Positions 18,153 through 29,541 are shown, counted from the first letter of the stretch. The stretch is 64,000 bases of DNA from Roseibium album (GCA_001404055.1 CXTY01000018.1:86806-150805), one strand, 5' to 3'. Numbers and translations: made by a program. The notes: generated from the sequence alone by a model not told the origin.

Positions 18153-19277
18153 GTGAGCGATCACAAAATAGAAAAAATCCGGGTTCACCGTATTTGCATT
18201 CCAGCCAGGGCCATCCACTCTCACGGCAGTGGGGACGTCGCCGGGATCAATGTGGCCATCGTTGAGATCACAACAGATAGCGGTATCACAGGCTGGGGTG
18301 AAGCTTCGCCCTGGCCGGTTTTCACCGGCACTTCCGAAGGCTGTGCTGCGGCGCTCCATGTGCATCTGCGTCCGCATTTGATCGGGCAGGATCCGGTTCA
18401 GGTCGAAAAGCACATGTCCATGACCGACAAGGTGATTGTCGGGCATCCCGAGGCCAAGGCAGCATTGGAGATGGCGCTGCTGGACATCACGGGACAGATT
18501 TGCGGTCTGTCGGTGTGTGAGCTGGTCGGCGGCAAGATGCGGGACGACATGGGCATGAGTTTTTCCATCGCCAATCCCGATTTCGAAGCTGATCTGAACG
18601 ACATTGCAGCAATGTGGGAAGACGGCGTTCGCATCTTCAAATTCAAAACCGGATTTGCAGGTCACAAATTTGACCTTATGCGGCTTGAGAAAATGCGTGA
18701 GATCTATGGAGATAAAGCAGACATTCGGATCGACTATAATCAAGGGCTCCTGGCTTATGATGCGGTTCGCTGCATCCGTGATCTTGAAGCGTTTCGCCCG
18801 ACATTTGTCGAGCAGCCGGTGAAAATGCATGAACGTGAAGCATTGGCCCACATCACCCAAGTGATCGATACACCGATCATGGCGGATGAAAGCGTGTTCG
18901 ATCCTAAAGGCGCGCTATATGGCGCGAATATCAGGATTGCCGACATCTTTTCGTTGAAGATCATGAAGTCAGGCGGAATTCGTCGGGCTCTTGAAGTTGC
19001 AGCCATTGCGCGTGCTGCAGGTATTGAAGTTTACGGTGGCTGCATGTTCGAAACCGGCCTTGCGCACGCAGCCGGAGCACACCTCATGGCTGCCGTGCCT
19101 GATCTCGTCCTGCAATGCGAATTCTACATGGCGACCTACTACGCTCAGGACGATATTCTGACCGATGCCTTTCCGGTCAGGAACGGCCGCGTAATCGTGC
19201 CGCACGGGCCGGGGCTTGGCGTGAAGGTAGATCCGGACAAACTTGCGCGATATGCAGTTGCAGAGCCGCTGTCATAG
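18153..19277 (+). CDS. Enolase-superfamily enzyme, muconate-lactonizing-enzyme subgroup
   Basis: 374 residues, GTG start after GGAGG. It has the MLE-subgroup layout: lid domain with ITTDSGITGWGEA, then barrel residues K163 and K165 (FKFKTG, the KxK base), metal ligands D194 (RIDYNQG), E220 (VEQP) and D245 (MADES), and a second base K269 or K272 (SLKIMKSGG). The C-terminus holds GGCMFETGLAHAAGAHLMA. Subgroup members are cycloisomerases, N-succinyl amino acid racemases, dipeptide epimerases, and proline-betaine or hydroxyproline epimerases/dehydratases. Its place after the TRAP and dehydrogenase genes points to racemisation or dehydration of the imported compound; the exact substrate is open. 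Confidence 0.88.
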   Translation: MSDHKIEKIRVHRICIPARAIHSHGSGDVAGINVAIVEITTDSGITGWGEASPWPVFTGTSEGCAAALHVHLRPHLIGQDPVQVEKHMSMTDKVIVGHPEAKAALEMALLDITGQICGLSVCELVGGKMRDDMGMSFSIANPDFEADLNDIAAMWEDGVRIFKFKTGFAGHKFDLMRLEKMREIYGDKADIRIDYNQGLLAYDAVRCIRDLEAFRPTFVEQPVKMHEREALAHITQVIDTPIMADESVFDPKGALYGANIRIADIFSLKIMKSGGIRRALEVAAIARAAGIEVYGGCMFETGLAHAAGAHLMAAVPDLVLQCEFYMATYYAQDDILTDAFPVRNGRVIVPHGPGLGVKVDPDKLARYAVAEPLS

Positions 19278-19304
19278 GGGCCTGACTGACAGGGATTTCG
19301 TCAA

Positions 19305-20720
19305 TCAACACTCAGGAAGGTTGACGGCCAGGCCACCGAGCGACGTTTCCTTGTATTTCTCGCGCATGTCCTGACCGGTCTGGCGCATGGTTTCGATGCA
19401 ATTGTCCAGGGGCATGAAGTGCGCACCGTCGCCGTGAAGTGCCAGAGACGCAGCTGAAACAGCCTTGATCGCTCCCATCCCGTTACGCTCAATGCAGGGC
19501 ACTTGCACCAGACCTCTGACCGGGTCACAGGTCATGCCGAGATGATGTTCCAGAGCGATTTCGGCTGCGTTTTCGATTTGCTCGTTGCTTCCGCCAAGGG
19601 CAGCGCAAAGACCAGCTGCTGCCATTGCCGAGGCGGACCCGACTTCTGCCTGGCAGCCACATTCAGCACCTGAAATCGAGGCGTTGTGTTTGATGAGACC
19701 ACCGATTGCGGCGGCAGTCAGCAGGAACGTATCAATGCCTTCGCGGGTCACATCAACGCAGTGGTCCCGGTAATAGCGGATGACAGCAGGTACCACGCCA
19801 GCCGCGCCGTTAGTGGGTGACGTGACCACCTGGCCGCCAGCAGCGTTTTCTTCGTTCACCGCCATTGCGTAAACGGACAGCCAATCGTTGATTGCGTGGG
19901 GTTGTTTGGAATTGGAACCGCTCTGGTCCAAAAGGCGTTGGTGGATCGCTTTTGCGCGGCGTTTGACACTCAGTCCGCCTGGCAGAATGCCTTCCAGTGA
20001 GAGGCCGCGTTCGATACAGCCGTCCATGACGTTCCAGATAGCATCAAGACGGGCGTTCAGAGTTTCCGCTCCAATGACGGATTCTTCGTTCGCCCGTTTC
20101 ATCTCATAAATTGTGAGCCTTGAGTCCTTACCCATTTTCAGCATTTCGGACGCAGACCCGAACGGGTAGGGATACCCTACGGCCTTTTTCTCATCGTGCA
20201 AATCTGCGTCAGGGGCTTTTTCCGAGGCAACCAGTTCGGCCTCTGTCATCACAAAGCCGCCACCGATGGAATAATAAGTGTCGGCCAGTAGCGTCTCGCC
20301 GGCATCGTTCATCGCGCTCAACTTGAGGGCATTGGCATGTAGCGGCAAAGCCGGGCCGTAATCGAAGACCAGGTCGTTTTCAGGATCAAATACAACATCG
20401 CCGCAAGCGGGTAGGCGAAGCACTGAAGTGCTGCGCAACTCCGCGAGACGCTTTTCAGCCAGATCAGCGTCAACCGCGTCAGGACGAAAGCCCAGGAGAC
20501 CAAGCATCACCGCACGATCCGTTGCGTGCCCTTTGCCGGTAAAGGCAAGCGAACCATGAAGCGAAGCGGTGATCTTCGTCACGTCGCTTGGGTTGAAACG
20601 CCCGCCTTCGCCCCCGGATAACCGGTCAAGAAAGTTCACGGCAGCGGTCATGGGTCCCATCGTGTGAGACGATGACGGACCAATGCCGATCTTGAAGATA
20701 TCGAAGACGCTGAGGAACAT
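19305..20720 (-). CDS. sdaA: L-serine ammonia-lyase (iron-sulfur type)
   Basis: 471 residues, full-length single-chain L-serine dehydratase: N-terminal beta domain [20 protein letters not shown] with [11 protein letters not shown], and alpha domain with [13 protein letters not shown], the cluster cysteines in [13 protein letters not shown], and [16 protein letters not shown]. It turns serine into pyruvate and ammonia using an oxygen-sensitive [4Fe-4S] cluster. It lies 57 bp downstream of gcvP on the same strand, so the operon as a whole can convert glycine to serine (GCV plus GlyA) and then to pyruvate. A GC-rich stem-loop in the gap may reduce its expression relative to gcvP. Confidence 0.95.
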   Translation of the reverse strand: MFLSVFDIFKIGIGPSSSHTMGPMTAAVNFLDRLSGGEGGRFNPSDVTKITASLHGSLAFTGKGHATDRAVMLGLLGFRPDAVDADLAEKRLAELRSTSVLRLPACGDVVFDPENDLVFDYGPALPLHANALKLSAMNDAGETLLADTYYSIGGGFVMTEAELVASEKAPDADLHDEKKAVGYPYPFGSASEMLKMGKDSRLTIYEMKRANEESVIGAETLNARLDAIWNVMDGCIERGLSLEGILPGGLSVKRRAKAIHQRLLDQSGSNSKQPHAINDWLSVYAMAVNEENAAGGQVVTSPTNGAAGVVPAVIRYYRDHCVDVTREGIDTFLLTAAAIGGLIKHNASISGAECGCQAEVGSASAMAAAGLCAALGGSNEQIENAAEIALEHHLGMTCDPVRGLVQVPCIERNGMGAIKAVSAASLALHGDGAHFMPLDNCIETMRQTGQDMREKYKETSLGGLAVNLPEC

Positions 20721-20740
20721 TTCTGCTGCCCCGGGTTGTC

Positions 20741-20765
20741 CGCGGCGCCAGAAACGGGCGCCGCG
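20741..20765 (-). terminator. GC-rich stem-loop between gcvP and sdaA
   Basis: Perfect 9-bp stem cgcggcgcc (20741-20749) / ggcgccgcg (20757-20765) with a 7-base loop, located just after the gcvP stop. There is no T-run in the direction of transcription, so it is more likely an attenuating or mRNA-stabilising element than a strong terminator. Confidence 0.5.
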
Positions 20766-20777
20766 TATTGTTTCTTG

Positions 20778-23636
20778 TTACTCGGCCGCTTCTGCGTAAT
20801 CCGACATCGGTGGACAGGTGCAAACCAGGTTCCGGTCGCCGTAGGCATTGTCGACCCGGTTTACCGGAGACCAATATTTGTCTACGTCAAGAGATCCGGC
20901 CGGGTAGCAGGCCTGTTCACGGCTGTAAGGCCGGTCCCAATCGCCTATGAGGTCGGCCACAGTGTGTGGCGCGTTCTTCAAGGGGTTGTTCTCGGTATCG
21001 ATCTTGCCGTCGATGATGTCCTGTGCTTCTGCCCTGACGGACAGCATAGCATCACAGAACCGGTCGAGTTCGGCCTTTGGCTCGGACTCTGTCGGTTCAA
21101 CCATCAACGTACCAGCAACCGGCCACGACATAGTGGGTGCATGGAAGCCGCTGTCCATCAGCCGTTTTGCAATGTCCTCAACGGTCACACCGGCACTGTC
21201 AGCCAGAGGCCGCGTATCGACGATGCACTCATGCGCCACGCGCCCGGTTTCGGACTTGTAAAGAATGTCGTAGCCCTGCTCCAGACGCGCCGCGATGTAG
21301 TTGGCGTTCAAGATCGCCACTTTGGTCGCCTGTGTCAGACCATCGCCGCCCATCAGCAGGATATAGGCCCAGCTCACGGGAAGGATTGAAGGCGAGCCAA
21401 ATGGTGCTGCCGAAACCGGTCCAACCGAGCTGCCGTATTCCTCCGGGTGACCAGGAAGGTATGCCGTCAGATGGGATTTGACGCCAATTGGCCCCATGCC
21501 CGGACCGCCGCCGCCATGCGGAATGCAGAAGGTCTTGTGGAGGTTCAGGTGACTGACGTCGCCGCCGATCTTGCCGGGTTGAACCAGACCGACCATGGCA
21601 TTCATGTTCGCGCCGTCGATGTAGACCTGCCCACCATGATCATGCGTGATCTGGCAGACCTCCTGAACGGTCTCCTCAAACACACCATGCGTTGACGGGT
21701 AGGTGATCATGCAGGCTGCAAGATCGGCGGCGTGTTTTTCCGCCTTTTCGCGGAAGTCGGCGATGTCGATGTTGCCGTTTTCGTCTGCCTTGACCGGAAC
21801 CACCTTGTAACCCACCATCTGCGCCGACGCCGGGTTTGTACCGTGAGCAGATGTCGGGATCAGACAGATGTTCCGATCACCTTCGCCGCGTGCAATGTGG
21901 TAATTGCGAATGGTCAGGAGACCTGCATATTCACCCTGCGCACCGGAGTTCGGCTGCTGGCTGATTGCGTCATAGCCGGTAATATCGCAGAGCTTTTCAT
22001 TCAGATCGTCGATCATCTCCCGATAACCAACGGCCTGGTCTGCTGGCACGAATGGATGCAGGTTGGAGAATTCCGGCCAGGTGACCGGGATCATCTCGAT
22101 GGTTGCGTTCAGTTTCATCGTGCAGGATCCGAGCGGGATCATAGCGCGGTCAAGCGCAAGATCGCGATCTGCCAGACGTCGCATGTAGCGCGTGATCTCG
22201 GCTTCAGCCCGGTTCAGGTGGAAAATCGGATGTGTGAGATAATCGCTTTCCCGCAAAGCATGTTGTGGCAAGCGGTATTCGCGGTTCGCTTCGCTATCGT
22301 CCTGCATTTTGCCGCCGAAGGCGTTCCAGACAGCTTCGATGGTCTCGGGCCGGGTCTGTTCATCCAGCGAAATACCGACGCGGGTTTCACCGACCTTGCG
22401 AAGGTTGATGCCATGTTCGACCGCTGCGTTCATGATCACGCTCTGCAGTGGGCCGACTTCGACGGTGATGGTATCGAAAAACACGTCCGGCTGGACTTCA
22501 AAGCCGAGAGATTCCAGCCCCTTGGCCATGCGAGAAGTCTTGCGGTGTACGGATTGCGCGATTGCCTTGATGCCGTCCGGACCGTGATAGACCGCGTACA
22601 TGGAGGCAATGACCGCCAGCAGTGCCTGGGCCGTACAGACGTTAGAGTTGGCCTTCTCGCGACGAATATGCTGTTCGCGGGTCTGCAACGATAGCCGATA
22701 GGCCTTCTTGCCACGGCTGTCGACGGAGACGCCGATGATCCGGCCCGGCATGCTGCGTTTGAAGGCATCCTTGCAGGACATATAAGCAGCGTGTGGTCCG
22801 CCATAGCCCATTGGTACGCCGAAGCGCTGGGTTGAGCCAACAGCAATGTCCGCACCCATTTCACCGGGCGACTTCAACAGTGCCAGAGCAAGCGGATCGG
22901 CGGCAACGATGGCAAGGGCCTTGTTCTCGTGCAGCTTTTCAATGATCGCCGTGAAATCGCGAACGTGGCCGTGCGTGCCCGGATACTGGAAGATCGCGCC
23001 AAAGACAGTTGCCGGGTCGAGCTCATCCGGATTGCCGACGACGACGTCGATCCCCAGAGGTTCCGCCCGGGTCTGGATCACCGCGATGTTTTGCGGGTGA
23101 CAGTTGTCATCGACGAAGAATGTGTTTGCCTTGGATTTAGCCGAGCGCTTGGCCATGGTCATGGCTTCGGCAGCCGCTGTGGATTCATCAAGCAGCGAAG
23201 CATTGGCAATGTCGAGACCGGTAAGGTCAGAGACCATGGTCTGGAAGTTCAGGAGAGCTTCGAGCCGGCCCTGCGAAATTTCCGGCTGATAGGGCGTATA
23301 AGCCGTGTACCAGGCTGGATTTTCCAGGATGTTGCGCAAGATGGGGGCGGGTGTGGTCGTGCCGTAATACCCCTGTCCGATCAACGAGGTCAGAACCTTG
23401 TTCTTGTTCGCGATTTCTTTCATATGAAAGAGTGCGTCACGTTCCGACAGACCGTGCCCACCCCAATCAAGCGGTTCTTTCTGGCGGATCGCAGGTGGAA
23501 TGGTTGCATCGATCAAGTCATCGAGACTGTTGAAACCGATTACCTTCAGCATTTCCCCTATCTCGGCAGGTGAGGGACCGATATGCCTGCGGTTGGCAAA
23601 ATCGTAAGCTTGATAGGTGGTTATTTCAAAAGGCAT
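20778..23636 (-). CDS. gcvP: Glycine dehydrogenase (decarboxylating), P protein
   Basis: 952 residues, the full length of the single-chain P protein. N-terminal half: [47 protein letters not shown]-terminal half: the PLP lysine near residue 702 in [20 protein letters not shown], and [13 protein letters not shown]. It decarboxylates glycine and loads the aminomethyl group on GcvH lipoate. The gene follows gcvH by 12 bp in the order gcvT-gcvH-gcvP. Confidence 0.98.
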   Translation of the reverse strand: MPFEITTYQAYDFANRRHIGPSPAEIGEMLKVIGFNSLDDLIDATIPPAIRQKEPLDWGGHGLSERDALFHMKEIANKNKVLTSLIGQGYYGTTTPAPILRNILENPAWYTAYTPYQPEISQGRLEALLNFQTMVSDLTGLDIANASLLDESTAAAEAMTMAKRSAKSKANTFFVDDNCHPQNIAVIQTRAEPLGIDVVVGNPDELDPATVFGAIFQYPGTHGHVRDFTAIIEKLHENKALAIVAADPLALALLKSPGEMGADIAVGSTQRFGVPMGYGGPHAAYMSCKDAFKRSMPGRIIGVSVDSRGKKAYRLSLQTREQHIRREKANSNVCTAQALLAVIASMYAVYHGPDGIKAIAQSVHRKTSRMAKGLESLGFEVQPDVFFDTITVEVGPLQSVIMNAAVEHGINLRKVGETRVGISLDEQTRPETIEAVWNAFGGKMQDDSEANREYRLPQHALRESDYLTHPIFHLNRAEAEITRYMRRLADRDLALDRAMIPLGSCTMKLNATIEMIPVTWPEFSNLHPFVPADQAVGYREMIDDLNEKLCDITGYDAISQQPNSGAQGEYAGLLTIRNYHIARGEGDRNICLIPTSAHGTNPASAQMVGYKVVPVKADENGNIDIADFREKAEKHAADLAACMITYPSTHGVFEETVQEVCQITHDHGGQVYIDGANMNAMVGLVQPGKIGGDVSHLNLHKTFCIPHGGGGPGMGPIGVKSHLTAYLPGHPEEYGSSVGPVSAAPFGSPSILPVSWAYILLMGGDGLTQATKVAILNANYIAARLEQGYDILYKSETGRVAHECIVDTRPLADSAGVTVEDIAKRLMDSGFHAPTMSWPVAGTLMVEPTESEPKAELDRFCDAMLSVRAEAQDIIDGKIDTENNPLKNAPHTVADLIGDWDRPYSREQACYPAGSLDVDKYWSPVNRVDNAYGDRNLVCTCPPMSDYAEAAE

Positions 23637-23648
23637 TTCTGCGCTCCT

Positions 23649-24014
23649 TTAGCCGATGAAGGCCTTGTAGGCGTCGAGGTCCATAAGATCGTTCAGCTGT
23701 GACTGGTCTGTAAGTTTTATCTTATATAGCCAGCCGTCGCCTTCCGCTCCCTCATTCAATGTCGCAGGGCTGTCGGTCAACACTTCATTGGCCTCGACAA
23801 CTTCGCCGTTTACCGGTGCGTAGATTTCAGACGCCGCTTTGACGGACTCGACCACGCCGATCTCGTCACCCTTTCCGAACGTGTCGCCGGCTTCTTTTTG
23901 TTCCACATAAACGATTTCACCGAGTTGTTCGGCGGCATGTGCGGTGATCCCCAGAGTAGCGATATCGCCCTCAACGGTCATCCACTCGTGCTCTTCGGAA
24001 TAATAAGTGGTCAC
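23649..24014 (-). CDS. gcvH: Glycine cleavage system H protein
   Basis: About 121 residues with the lipoyl domain HAAEQLGEIVYVEQKEAGD and lipoylated Lys59 in VVESVKAASEIYAP. GTG at 24014 is the preferred start, with GGGGAGAG six bases upstream; the frame upstream of that lies in the gap after gcvT. It shuttles the aminomethyl arm between P, T and L proteins. Confidence 0.96.
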   Translation of the reverse strand: MTTYYSEEHEWMTVEGDIATLGITAHAAEQLGEIVYVEQKEAGDTFGKGDEIGVVESVKAASEIYAPVNGEVVEANEVLTDSPATLNEGAEGDGWLYKIKLTDQSQLNDLMDLDAYKAFIG

Positions 24015-24030
24015 GTTGGTCTCTCCCCGA

Positions 24031-25128
24031 TTAACGTTTGTAATTTTGCTGCACAAAAGGCAGCGAGACAATTTCGGCAGCTTGCGCCTTGCCGCGGATC
24101 AAGAGGTTGATCTTGGTTCCCGGTGCGCTGTGAGCGGTGATGACATAGCCCATTGCCACCGGACATCCGGCTGTCGGACCGAATCCACCCGAGGTAATGA
24201 CGCCAATGTTTTCTCCGTCGGTGCTCTGCACTTCGACGCCATGGCGCGCAGGTGCGCGGCCCTCGGGCTTGATGCCGACAAGCTTGCGTTCCGTACCCTC
24301 TGCAATTTCGCGTTGGATCCGATCAGCACCCGGAAAACCACCTTCTTCGCGCCGGCGCTTCTGGATTGCCCAGATCAGCGAAGCCTCGATCGGCGACGTG
24401 TCATTGTCGATGTCATTGCCGTAAAGACACAGACCCGCTTCAAGTCTCAGAGAGTCGCGGGCTCCCAGTCCTGCCGGTTCGCAATTCTCGTCTGCGAGGA
24501 AAGCGCGCGCAATGTCGCTGGCCTTGTCCTCGGGGATCGAGATTTCGTAGCCATCTTCTCCTGTATAACCAAGACGCGAAATCCGGCATTCAACCCCGTT
24601 GATCTCACCCAAAATGGTTTCCATGAACTTCAGATCGCGTGCGGCGGGACAAAGGGTACCCACCACATCTTCGGCTTTTGGTCCTTGCACAGCAACCAGT
24701 GCGCGGTCGAAGAGCTCGGTCACCTCAACACCGTCAAGGTGTTTTGCCATGTGCGGGATGTCCTGGTGGCGCATGGAAGCATTCACGACTGCAAAGAAAT
24801 GATCACCGGCATTGGCGACAATCAGATCGTCCATGATGCCGCCTTGCTCATTGGTAAAGAAGCCGTAGCGTGCCTTGCCTTCTTTCAGCGCTTTAAACGC
24901 CTGTGGGCAGATCGTTTCCAGCTTCTCACCAACATTCTCACCCCTGAGGATCACTTGACCCATGTGGCTTACGTCAAACAAAGCTGCCTTCTCACGGCAT
25001 TGCTTGTGCTCTCCCATGATTCCCATGGGGTACTGAACCGGCATTTCCCAGCCGGCAAAGTCGACCATCTTGCCGCCAAGCTCGACATGGAGGTCGTAAA
25101 GCGGAGTGCGTTTGGGGGCGTCAGCCAT
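24031..25128 (-). CDS. gcvT: Glycine cleavage system T protein (aminomethyltransferase)
   Basis: 365 residues with the GCV_T motifs FAGWEMPVQYP, LFDVSHMGQ, GGIMDDLIVAN, RLGYTGEDGYEISIP (folate-contact region) and GARDSLRLEAGLCLYGND. It transfers the methylene group from the H protein to tetrahydrofolate and frees ammonia. It heads the gcvTHP block, 33 bp downstream of a broken usp gene. Confidence 0.97.
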   Translation of the reverse strand: MADAPKRTPLYDLHVELGGKMVDFAGWEMPVQYPMGIMGEHKQCREKAALFDVSHMGQVILRGENVGEKLETICPQAFKALKEGKARYGFFTNEQGGIMDDLIVANAGDHFFAVVNASMRHQDIPHMAKHLDGVEVTELFDRALVAVQGPKAEDVVGTLCPAARDLKFMETILGEINGVECRISRLGYTGEDGYEISIPEDKASDIARAFLADENCEPAGLGARDSLRLEAGLCLYGNDIDNDTSPIEASLIWAIQKRRREEGGFPGADRIQREIAEGTERKLVGIKPEGRAPARHGVEVQSTDGENIGVITSGGFGPTAGCPVAMGYVITAHSAPGTKINLLIRGKAQAAEIVSLPFVQQNYKR

Positions 25129-25161
25129 GTCGCCGGTCCTTTCTCATCTCAATTAAGTGGA

Positions 25162-25844
<683 letters not shown>

Positions 25845-27110
25845 TCAAAGATCGTAAATCGGGAACTGTTTGCAGATCACCGAGACCTGTTTGCGGGTTG
25901 CAGCCTCAACTGCCGCATTGCCATCCGGGTTTTCAGCAAGCGCATCCAGAACATCGTTGATCAGGTGACCGATCTTGCGGAATTCATCCGGACCAAATCC
26001 GCGTGAGCAACCTGCTGAGGTTCCAAGGCGAACGCCGCTGGTGATGGTTGGTTTTTCGGGGTCGCCCGGAACACCGTTCTTGTTGCAGGTGAAGCCAGCG
26101 CGCTCCAGTGCCGCTTCTGCAGCATTACCCTTCACGCCTTTGGGCCGAAGATCGACAAGCATCAGGTGATTGTCCGTGCCGCCGGAAACAATTGCGCAAC
26201 CACGTGAAGTCATGACTTCGGAAAGTGCCCTGGCGCTATCAACAACGCGCTGGGAGTATTCCTTGAACTCCGGCTTCAGCGCTTCGCCGAAAGCGACCGC
26301 CTTGGCGGCAATCACATGCATCAACGGACCGCCTTGCAGGCCGGGAAAGACCGCAGAATTGATTTTTTTCGCGATTGTCTCGTCATTGGTCAAGATGACA
26401 CCGCCGCGCGGGCCGCGCAGCGTCTTGTGCGTGGTCGAGGTGACAACATGTGCATGCGGTATCGGCGATGGGTGCAATCCGGTTGCTACAAGTCCTGCGA
26501 TATGCGCCATGTCGACCAGAAGCCAAGCGCCAACTTCGTCGGCAATTTCGCGGAACTTCTGGAAATCGATCACGCGCGAATAAGCCGAAGCGCCAGCGAT
26601 GATCATCTGGGGTTTCTCGGACCGTGCAAGATCTGCAACCTGATCATAATCGATCAGGCCTTCCTGCGTCAGGCCATACTGAACAGGATGGAACCACTTG
26701 CCGGATTGCGCAGGCTTTGCACCATGGGTGAGATGCCCGCCTGCATCGAGTGACATGCCGAGGATGGTGTCGCCCGGCTTCAACAGCGCTAGCTTCACTG
26801 CGCCATTGGCCTGCGCACCCGAATGCGACTGAACGTTTGCGAAACTTGCACCGAAGAGTTTCTTCAACCGGTCGATGGCTTCAGCTTCAACCTCGTCAAC
26901 AAACTCGCAGCCGCCATAATAGCGCCGCCCCGGGTAGCCCTCGGCATACTTGTTGGTCAGGACGGAGCCCTGCGCCTGGAGGACGGCTTTGGAGACAATG
27001 TTCTCTGACGCGATCAATTCGATCTGATCTGCCTGACGACCAGCTTCTCGATCAATCGACTTGGCAATCACCGGGTCTGCAACGTCCAGGTTTGTTCGAA
27101 ACATGTTCAT
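25845..27110 (-). CDS. glyA: Serine hydroxymethyltransferase
   Basis: 421 residues, full length, with [29 protein letters not shown], and PLP lysine 229 in [17 protein letters not shown]. It interconverts glycine plus methylene-THF with serine plus THF. As first gene of the glyA-lpd'-usp'-gcvTHP-sdaA operon it uses the methylene-THF made by glycine cleavage to build serine, which SdaA deaminates. This is probably a second, catabolic GlyA; the housekeeping copy would be elsewhere. The 158-bp gap to the divergent XRE regulator holds the operon promoter and a 16-bp palindrome. Confidence 0.97.
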   Translation of the reverse strand: MNMFRTNLDVADPVIAKSIDREAGRQADQIELIASENIVSKAVLQAQGSVLTNKYAEGYPGRRYYGGCEFVDEVEAEAIDRLKKLFGASFANVQSHSGAQANGAVKLALLKPGDTILGMSLDAGGHLTHGAKPAQSGKWFHPVQYGLTQEGLIDYDQVADLARSEKPQMIIAGASAYSRVIDFQKFREIADEVGAWLLVDMAHIAGLVATGLHPSPIPHAHVVTSTTHKTLRGPRGGVILTNDETIAKKINSAVFPGLQGGPLMHVIAAKAVAFGEALKPEFKEYSQRVVDSARALSEVMTSRGCAIVSGGTDNHLMLVDLRPKGVKGNAAEAALERAGFTCNKNGVPGDPEKPTITSGVRLGTSAGCSRGFGPDEFRKIGHLINDVLDALAENPDGNAAVEAATRKQVSVICKQFPIYDL

Positions 27111-27159
27111 CCTCCGATTGATTTCCGAAACGTCACCGTTTCCCTTAATGTGCGTTTGT

Positions 27160-27175
27160 GTTTCCTATAGGAAAC
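27160..27175. promoter_or_regulatory. GTTTCCTATAGGAAAC, perfect 16-bp palindrome between glyA and the XRE-cupin gene
   Basis: Exact inverted repeat 50 bp upstream of the glyA start and about 94 bp upstream of the regulator start. A further half-site-like gtttccc lies at about 27138. TTTCC/GGAAA-type palindromes are common for XRE regulators, so this is the likely operator of the divergent gene, controlling itself and the glycine operon. Confidence 0.6.
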
Positions 27176-27268
27176 TTTTCTGCATTTTGCAACAAAAGTT
27201 TGCAAAAGAGAAAATTGACCCATTTTCGAGAGTATGCGAGTTACGCAGGAGCAGCTAAGGGGCAGACA

Positions 27269-27871
27269 ATGGAACCGGTTTCGCAGAATAAGGACGATGA
27301 GATCGCAGAGGCGAACGATCTTGATCATCTTGGAAAGATGATCCGCGAAGCACGCTTGCAAAAAGGCTGGACGCTTGAAGAGGCGGGCAAAGCAGCCGGC
27401 ATCGGGCGTTCGACCTTGTCCAAGATCGAAAACAACCAGACACGACCGAGCTTCGATATCGTGCGCCGCCTGACAAAGGCGCTTGATTTGAGAACGCCGC
27501 AACTGTTCGTCCAGTCCGGCCCAAGCGACATTTCGGGCCGGCGCGATGTGACTTTGACTGGTCAGGGCGAACCGCAGGATACGCCCACTTACAGCCATGA
27601 ACTTCTATGCACTGAGCTGACCAGCAAGCGCATGTTCCCCTACATCAGTACGATCAAGGCGCGGGATGTTTCCGAATTTGAGGCCTGGATCCGGCATCGG
27701 GGCGAAGAATTCATGTATGTGATCAGTGGTGAGCTAACCCTGTTCACGGAACATTACCGGCCGCTTGCCCTCAAGACCGGTGATTCTGTTTATTATGACA
27801 GTGGAATGGGTCACGGCTGTATTTCCACCAGCGAGGAAGACGCCAAGGTCCTTTGGGTTTCACTGGAGTAG
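27269..27871 (+). CDS. XRE family regulator with C-terminal cupin domain
   Basis: About 200 residues: helix-turn-helix (LGKMIREARLQKGWTLEEAG, GIGRSTLSKIENNQTRPS) followed by a cupin ligand domain (RHRGEEFMYVISGELTLFTEH, LKTGDSVYYDSGMGHG). Start MEPVSQNK follows AAGGGGCAG and is preferred to a TTG- or ATG-type start farther upstream that would overlap the palindrome. This domain pair is common in regulators of amino-acid and polyamine catabolism. The divergent position suggests control of the glycine-to-pyruvate operon with a small ligand in the cupin; glycine or serine would be reasonable guesses. Confidence 0.92.
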   Translation: MEPVSQNKDDEIAEANDLDHLGKMIREARLQKGWTLEEAGKAAGIGRSTLSKIENNQTRPSFDIVRRLTKALDLRTPQLFVQSGPSDISGRRDVTLTGQGEPQDTPTYSHELLCTELTSKRMFPYISTIKARDVSEFEAWIRHRGEEFMYVISGELTLFTEHYRPLALKTGDSVYYDSGMGHGCISTSEEDAKVLWVSLE

Positions 27872-28067
27872 CTGGGCGCAGTGTGGCGACTTTTTCGCAA
27901 AACCAGAATTGCAGTGCGGGGTCAGGTGGCTTTAGTGGTAAAGTTACACATACCGGGTGAAAAAATGAAAACCAGCAGATTGTTGAAGGATCAAATATTG
28001 GCTAATCTTCTCCATGGATGAGACAATAGTCTCCGTGTAGAAAGCCGCCTATTTTTACTTTCCCAAG

Positions 28068-29102
28068 ATGAACAAGACGGACACCAAAAAACCTAATCCG
28101 ACTGTGCAGGACGTTGCTCGTGTGGCGAAAGTGTCTACCGCGACGGTTAGCCGAGCGCTTTCCAGTCCTGAGCGTGTTTCTAAGGAGACGCGAGGACGGG
28201 TAATAAGAGCCGTCGAAAAAACCGGCTACGTGCTGAACCATGCAGCGCGAAATTTGCGGCGACAGCAAACCGGAACCATCGTTGCGCTGGTGCCTGATAT
28301 CGGCAATTCGCATTTTTCAAACGTTTTGCAGGGAATTGAATCTGTTTGTGCTGAAAGAGACTTGAAGGTTCTGATCGCAGACACAAGAAAACCCACCATG
28401 TCGCAAGCAAAGCTGAATGATTATTTCAGCAAGAATAATTGTGATGGGATCGTCATTCTGGACGGCCATTTATCCATTTCCGGAATACGGGCGGCAAATC
28501 CCAAATTGCCGCCGATGGTAACCGCCGGCGAATGGAGCGACGACCCTGCTGTGCCGATTGCCGTGATCAACAATCTCCTGGGGGCGAAGCTTGCGGTCTC
28601 GCATCTCCTTGAACACGGGCACCGGAATATCGGACATGTCACCGGCCTTCGCACGCACAAGCCGGGTCAGGACAGGCTCGACGGGTTCACAGCGACGCTG
28701 GAGAGCGCTGAAATCGATCCCTCCAAAGCTTGGATCTTTGGCGGCGATTACACGCTGGAATCGGGCAAGGAAGCGGCCGAAAGCTGGCTGAAGTTGCCTG
28801 ACCGGCCAACGGCCGTTTTTTGTGCAAGTGACCGCATTGCATTTGGCTTTATCGCGGCGCTGCATGAGGCGGGTGTCAAGATACCCGAGGAGGTGTCAGT
28901 GGTCGGCTTTGACGACCTTGATATTGCCGGACATTTTGTTCCAGCCCTGACAACGGTACACCAGCCGCGTCGCGCAATCGGCTCACTTGCTGCGCGTCAC
29001 TTGCTGGACCTGCTTGATGGTGCGCAGCCGGACGAAAAAGGTTTTCAGCTAGACCCCTGGCTGGTGGTGAGAAAAAGCACAGCGCCACTGGTGACTCGGT
29101 AA
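28068..29102 (+). CDS. LacI family transcriptional regulator
   Basis: 344 residues with the LacI helix-turn-helix TVQDVARVAKVSTATVSRAL, hinge helix (YVLNHAARNLRRQQT) and periplasmic-binding-protein-like ligand core (TIVALVPDIGNSHFSNVLQG, VSVVGFDDLDIAGHFVPALT, TVHQPRRAIG). Such regulators normally sense sugars. No sugar gene lies next to it: to the left is the XRE gene, to the right the island boundary. Its target operon may have been displaced when the island inserted, or lie elsewhere. Confidence 0.94.
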   Translation: MNKTDTKKPNPTVQDVARVAKVSTATVSRALSSPERVSKETRGRVIRAVEKTGYVLNHAARNLRRQQTGTIVALVPDIGNSHFSNVLQGIESVCAERDLKVLIADTRKPTMSQAKLNDYFSKNNCDGIVILDGHLSISGIRAANPKLPPMVTAGEWSDDPAVPIAVINNLLGAKLAVSHLLEHGHRNIGHVTGLRTHKPGQDRLDGFTATLESAEIDPSKAWIFGGDYTLESGKEAAESWLKLPDRPTAVFCASDRIAFGFIAALHEAGVKIPEEVSVVGFDDLDIAGHFVPALTTVHQPRRAIGSLAARHLLDLLDGAQPDEKGFQLDPWLVVRKSTAPLVTR

Positions 29103-29541
29103 ATAAGTGCGGGGCTGGAGCGCCTATCTTGCCTCAGTGCACCCAAACAACCGCAGCAAATAATTTGAACACGAATGTTACCGCTTTTGCGCGACTGACT
29201 TCTCAGGAAATGGCAAGAGAGAATATTGCTGCTTCAGAAAGGTCTTCTTAAGTCGCACACTTACGACGTTGGCACGGCGTTCGCTAATGCCATTTTGATA
29301 ATGTGAAATAGAAGAAAAGATTGGTGACCCCGACGCGATTCGAACGCGTGACCCTCAGATTGGGAAACAGGTGAAATCGTGTTTTCTCGTATTTCAAGTT
29401 ATCACATGTTGTTCCTGTAACTCATTGATTCAAAACGATTATGTATCTAATCTAAGGATGTGGAAAGCTAACTCCCTTTCATGCGCTATCAACCTCAAAG
29501 TACACCCTGGTGTACACCCTGAGCTTCCCAAGGTGTGCTCG
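29103..29541. other. Intergenic stretch holding the left island boundary
   Basis: Nothing coding is seen from the lacI-type gene to the integrase start apart from the tRNA-derived repeat at 29321-29361. A tandem duplication of gtacaccct (about 29501-29518) lies just before the integrase. Confidence 0.6.
29321..29361 (-). repeat. 41-bp tRNA 3'-end direct repeat, left copy (attachment site)
   Basis: On the minus strand this reads as the 3' part of a tRNA: variable region, T arm ACGCG-TTCGAAT-CGCGT, acceptor CGGGGTC, discriminator A and encoded CCA. No D arm or 5' acceptor follows, so it is a fragment and not a tRNA gene. An identical 41-bp copy is at 60704-60744. An integrase gene starts close by at both copies, as expected for att sites of tRNA-targeting islands. 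The tRNA species is not assigned. Confidence 0.85.

Noticed and set aside
21732..22694. A 320-codon plus-strand frame opposite gcvP
   Set aside because: Antisense shadow of a highly conserved gene.
29321..29361. A tRNA gene at the island boundary
   Set aside because: Only the T arm, acceptor and CCA are present; D arm and 5' acceptor strand are missing, at both copies.
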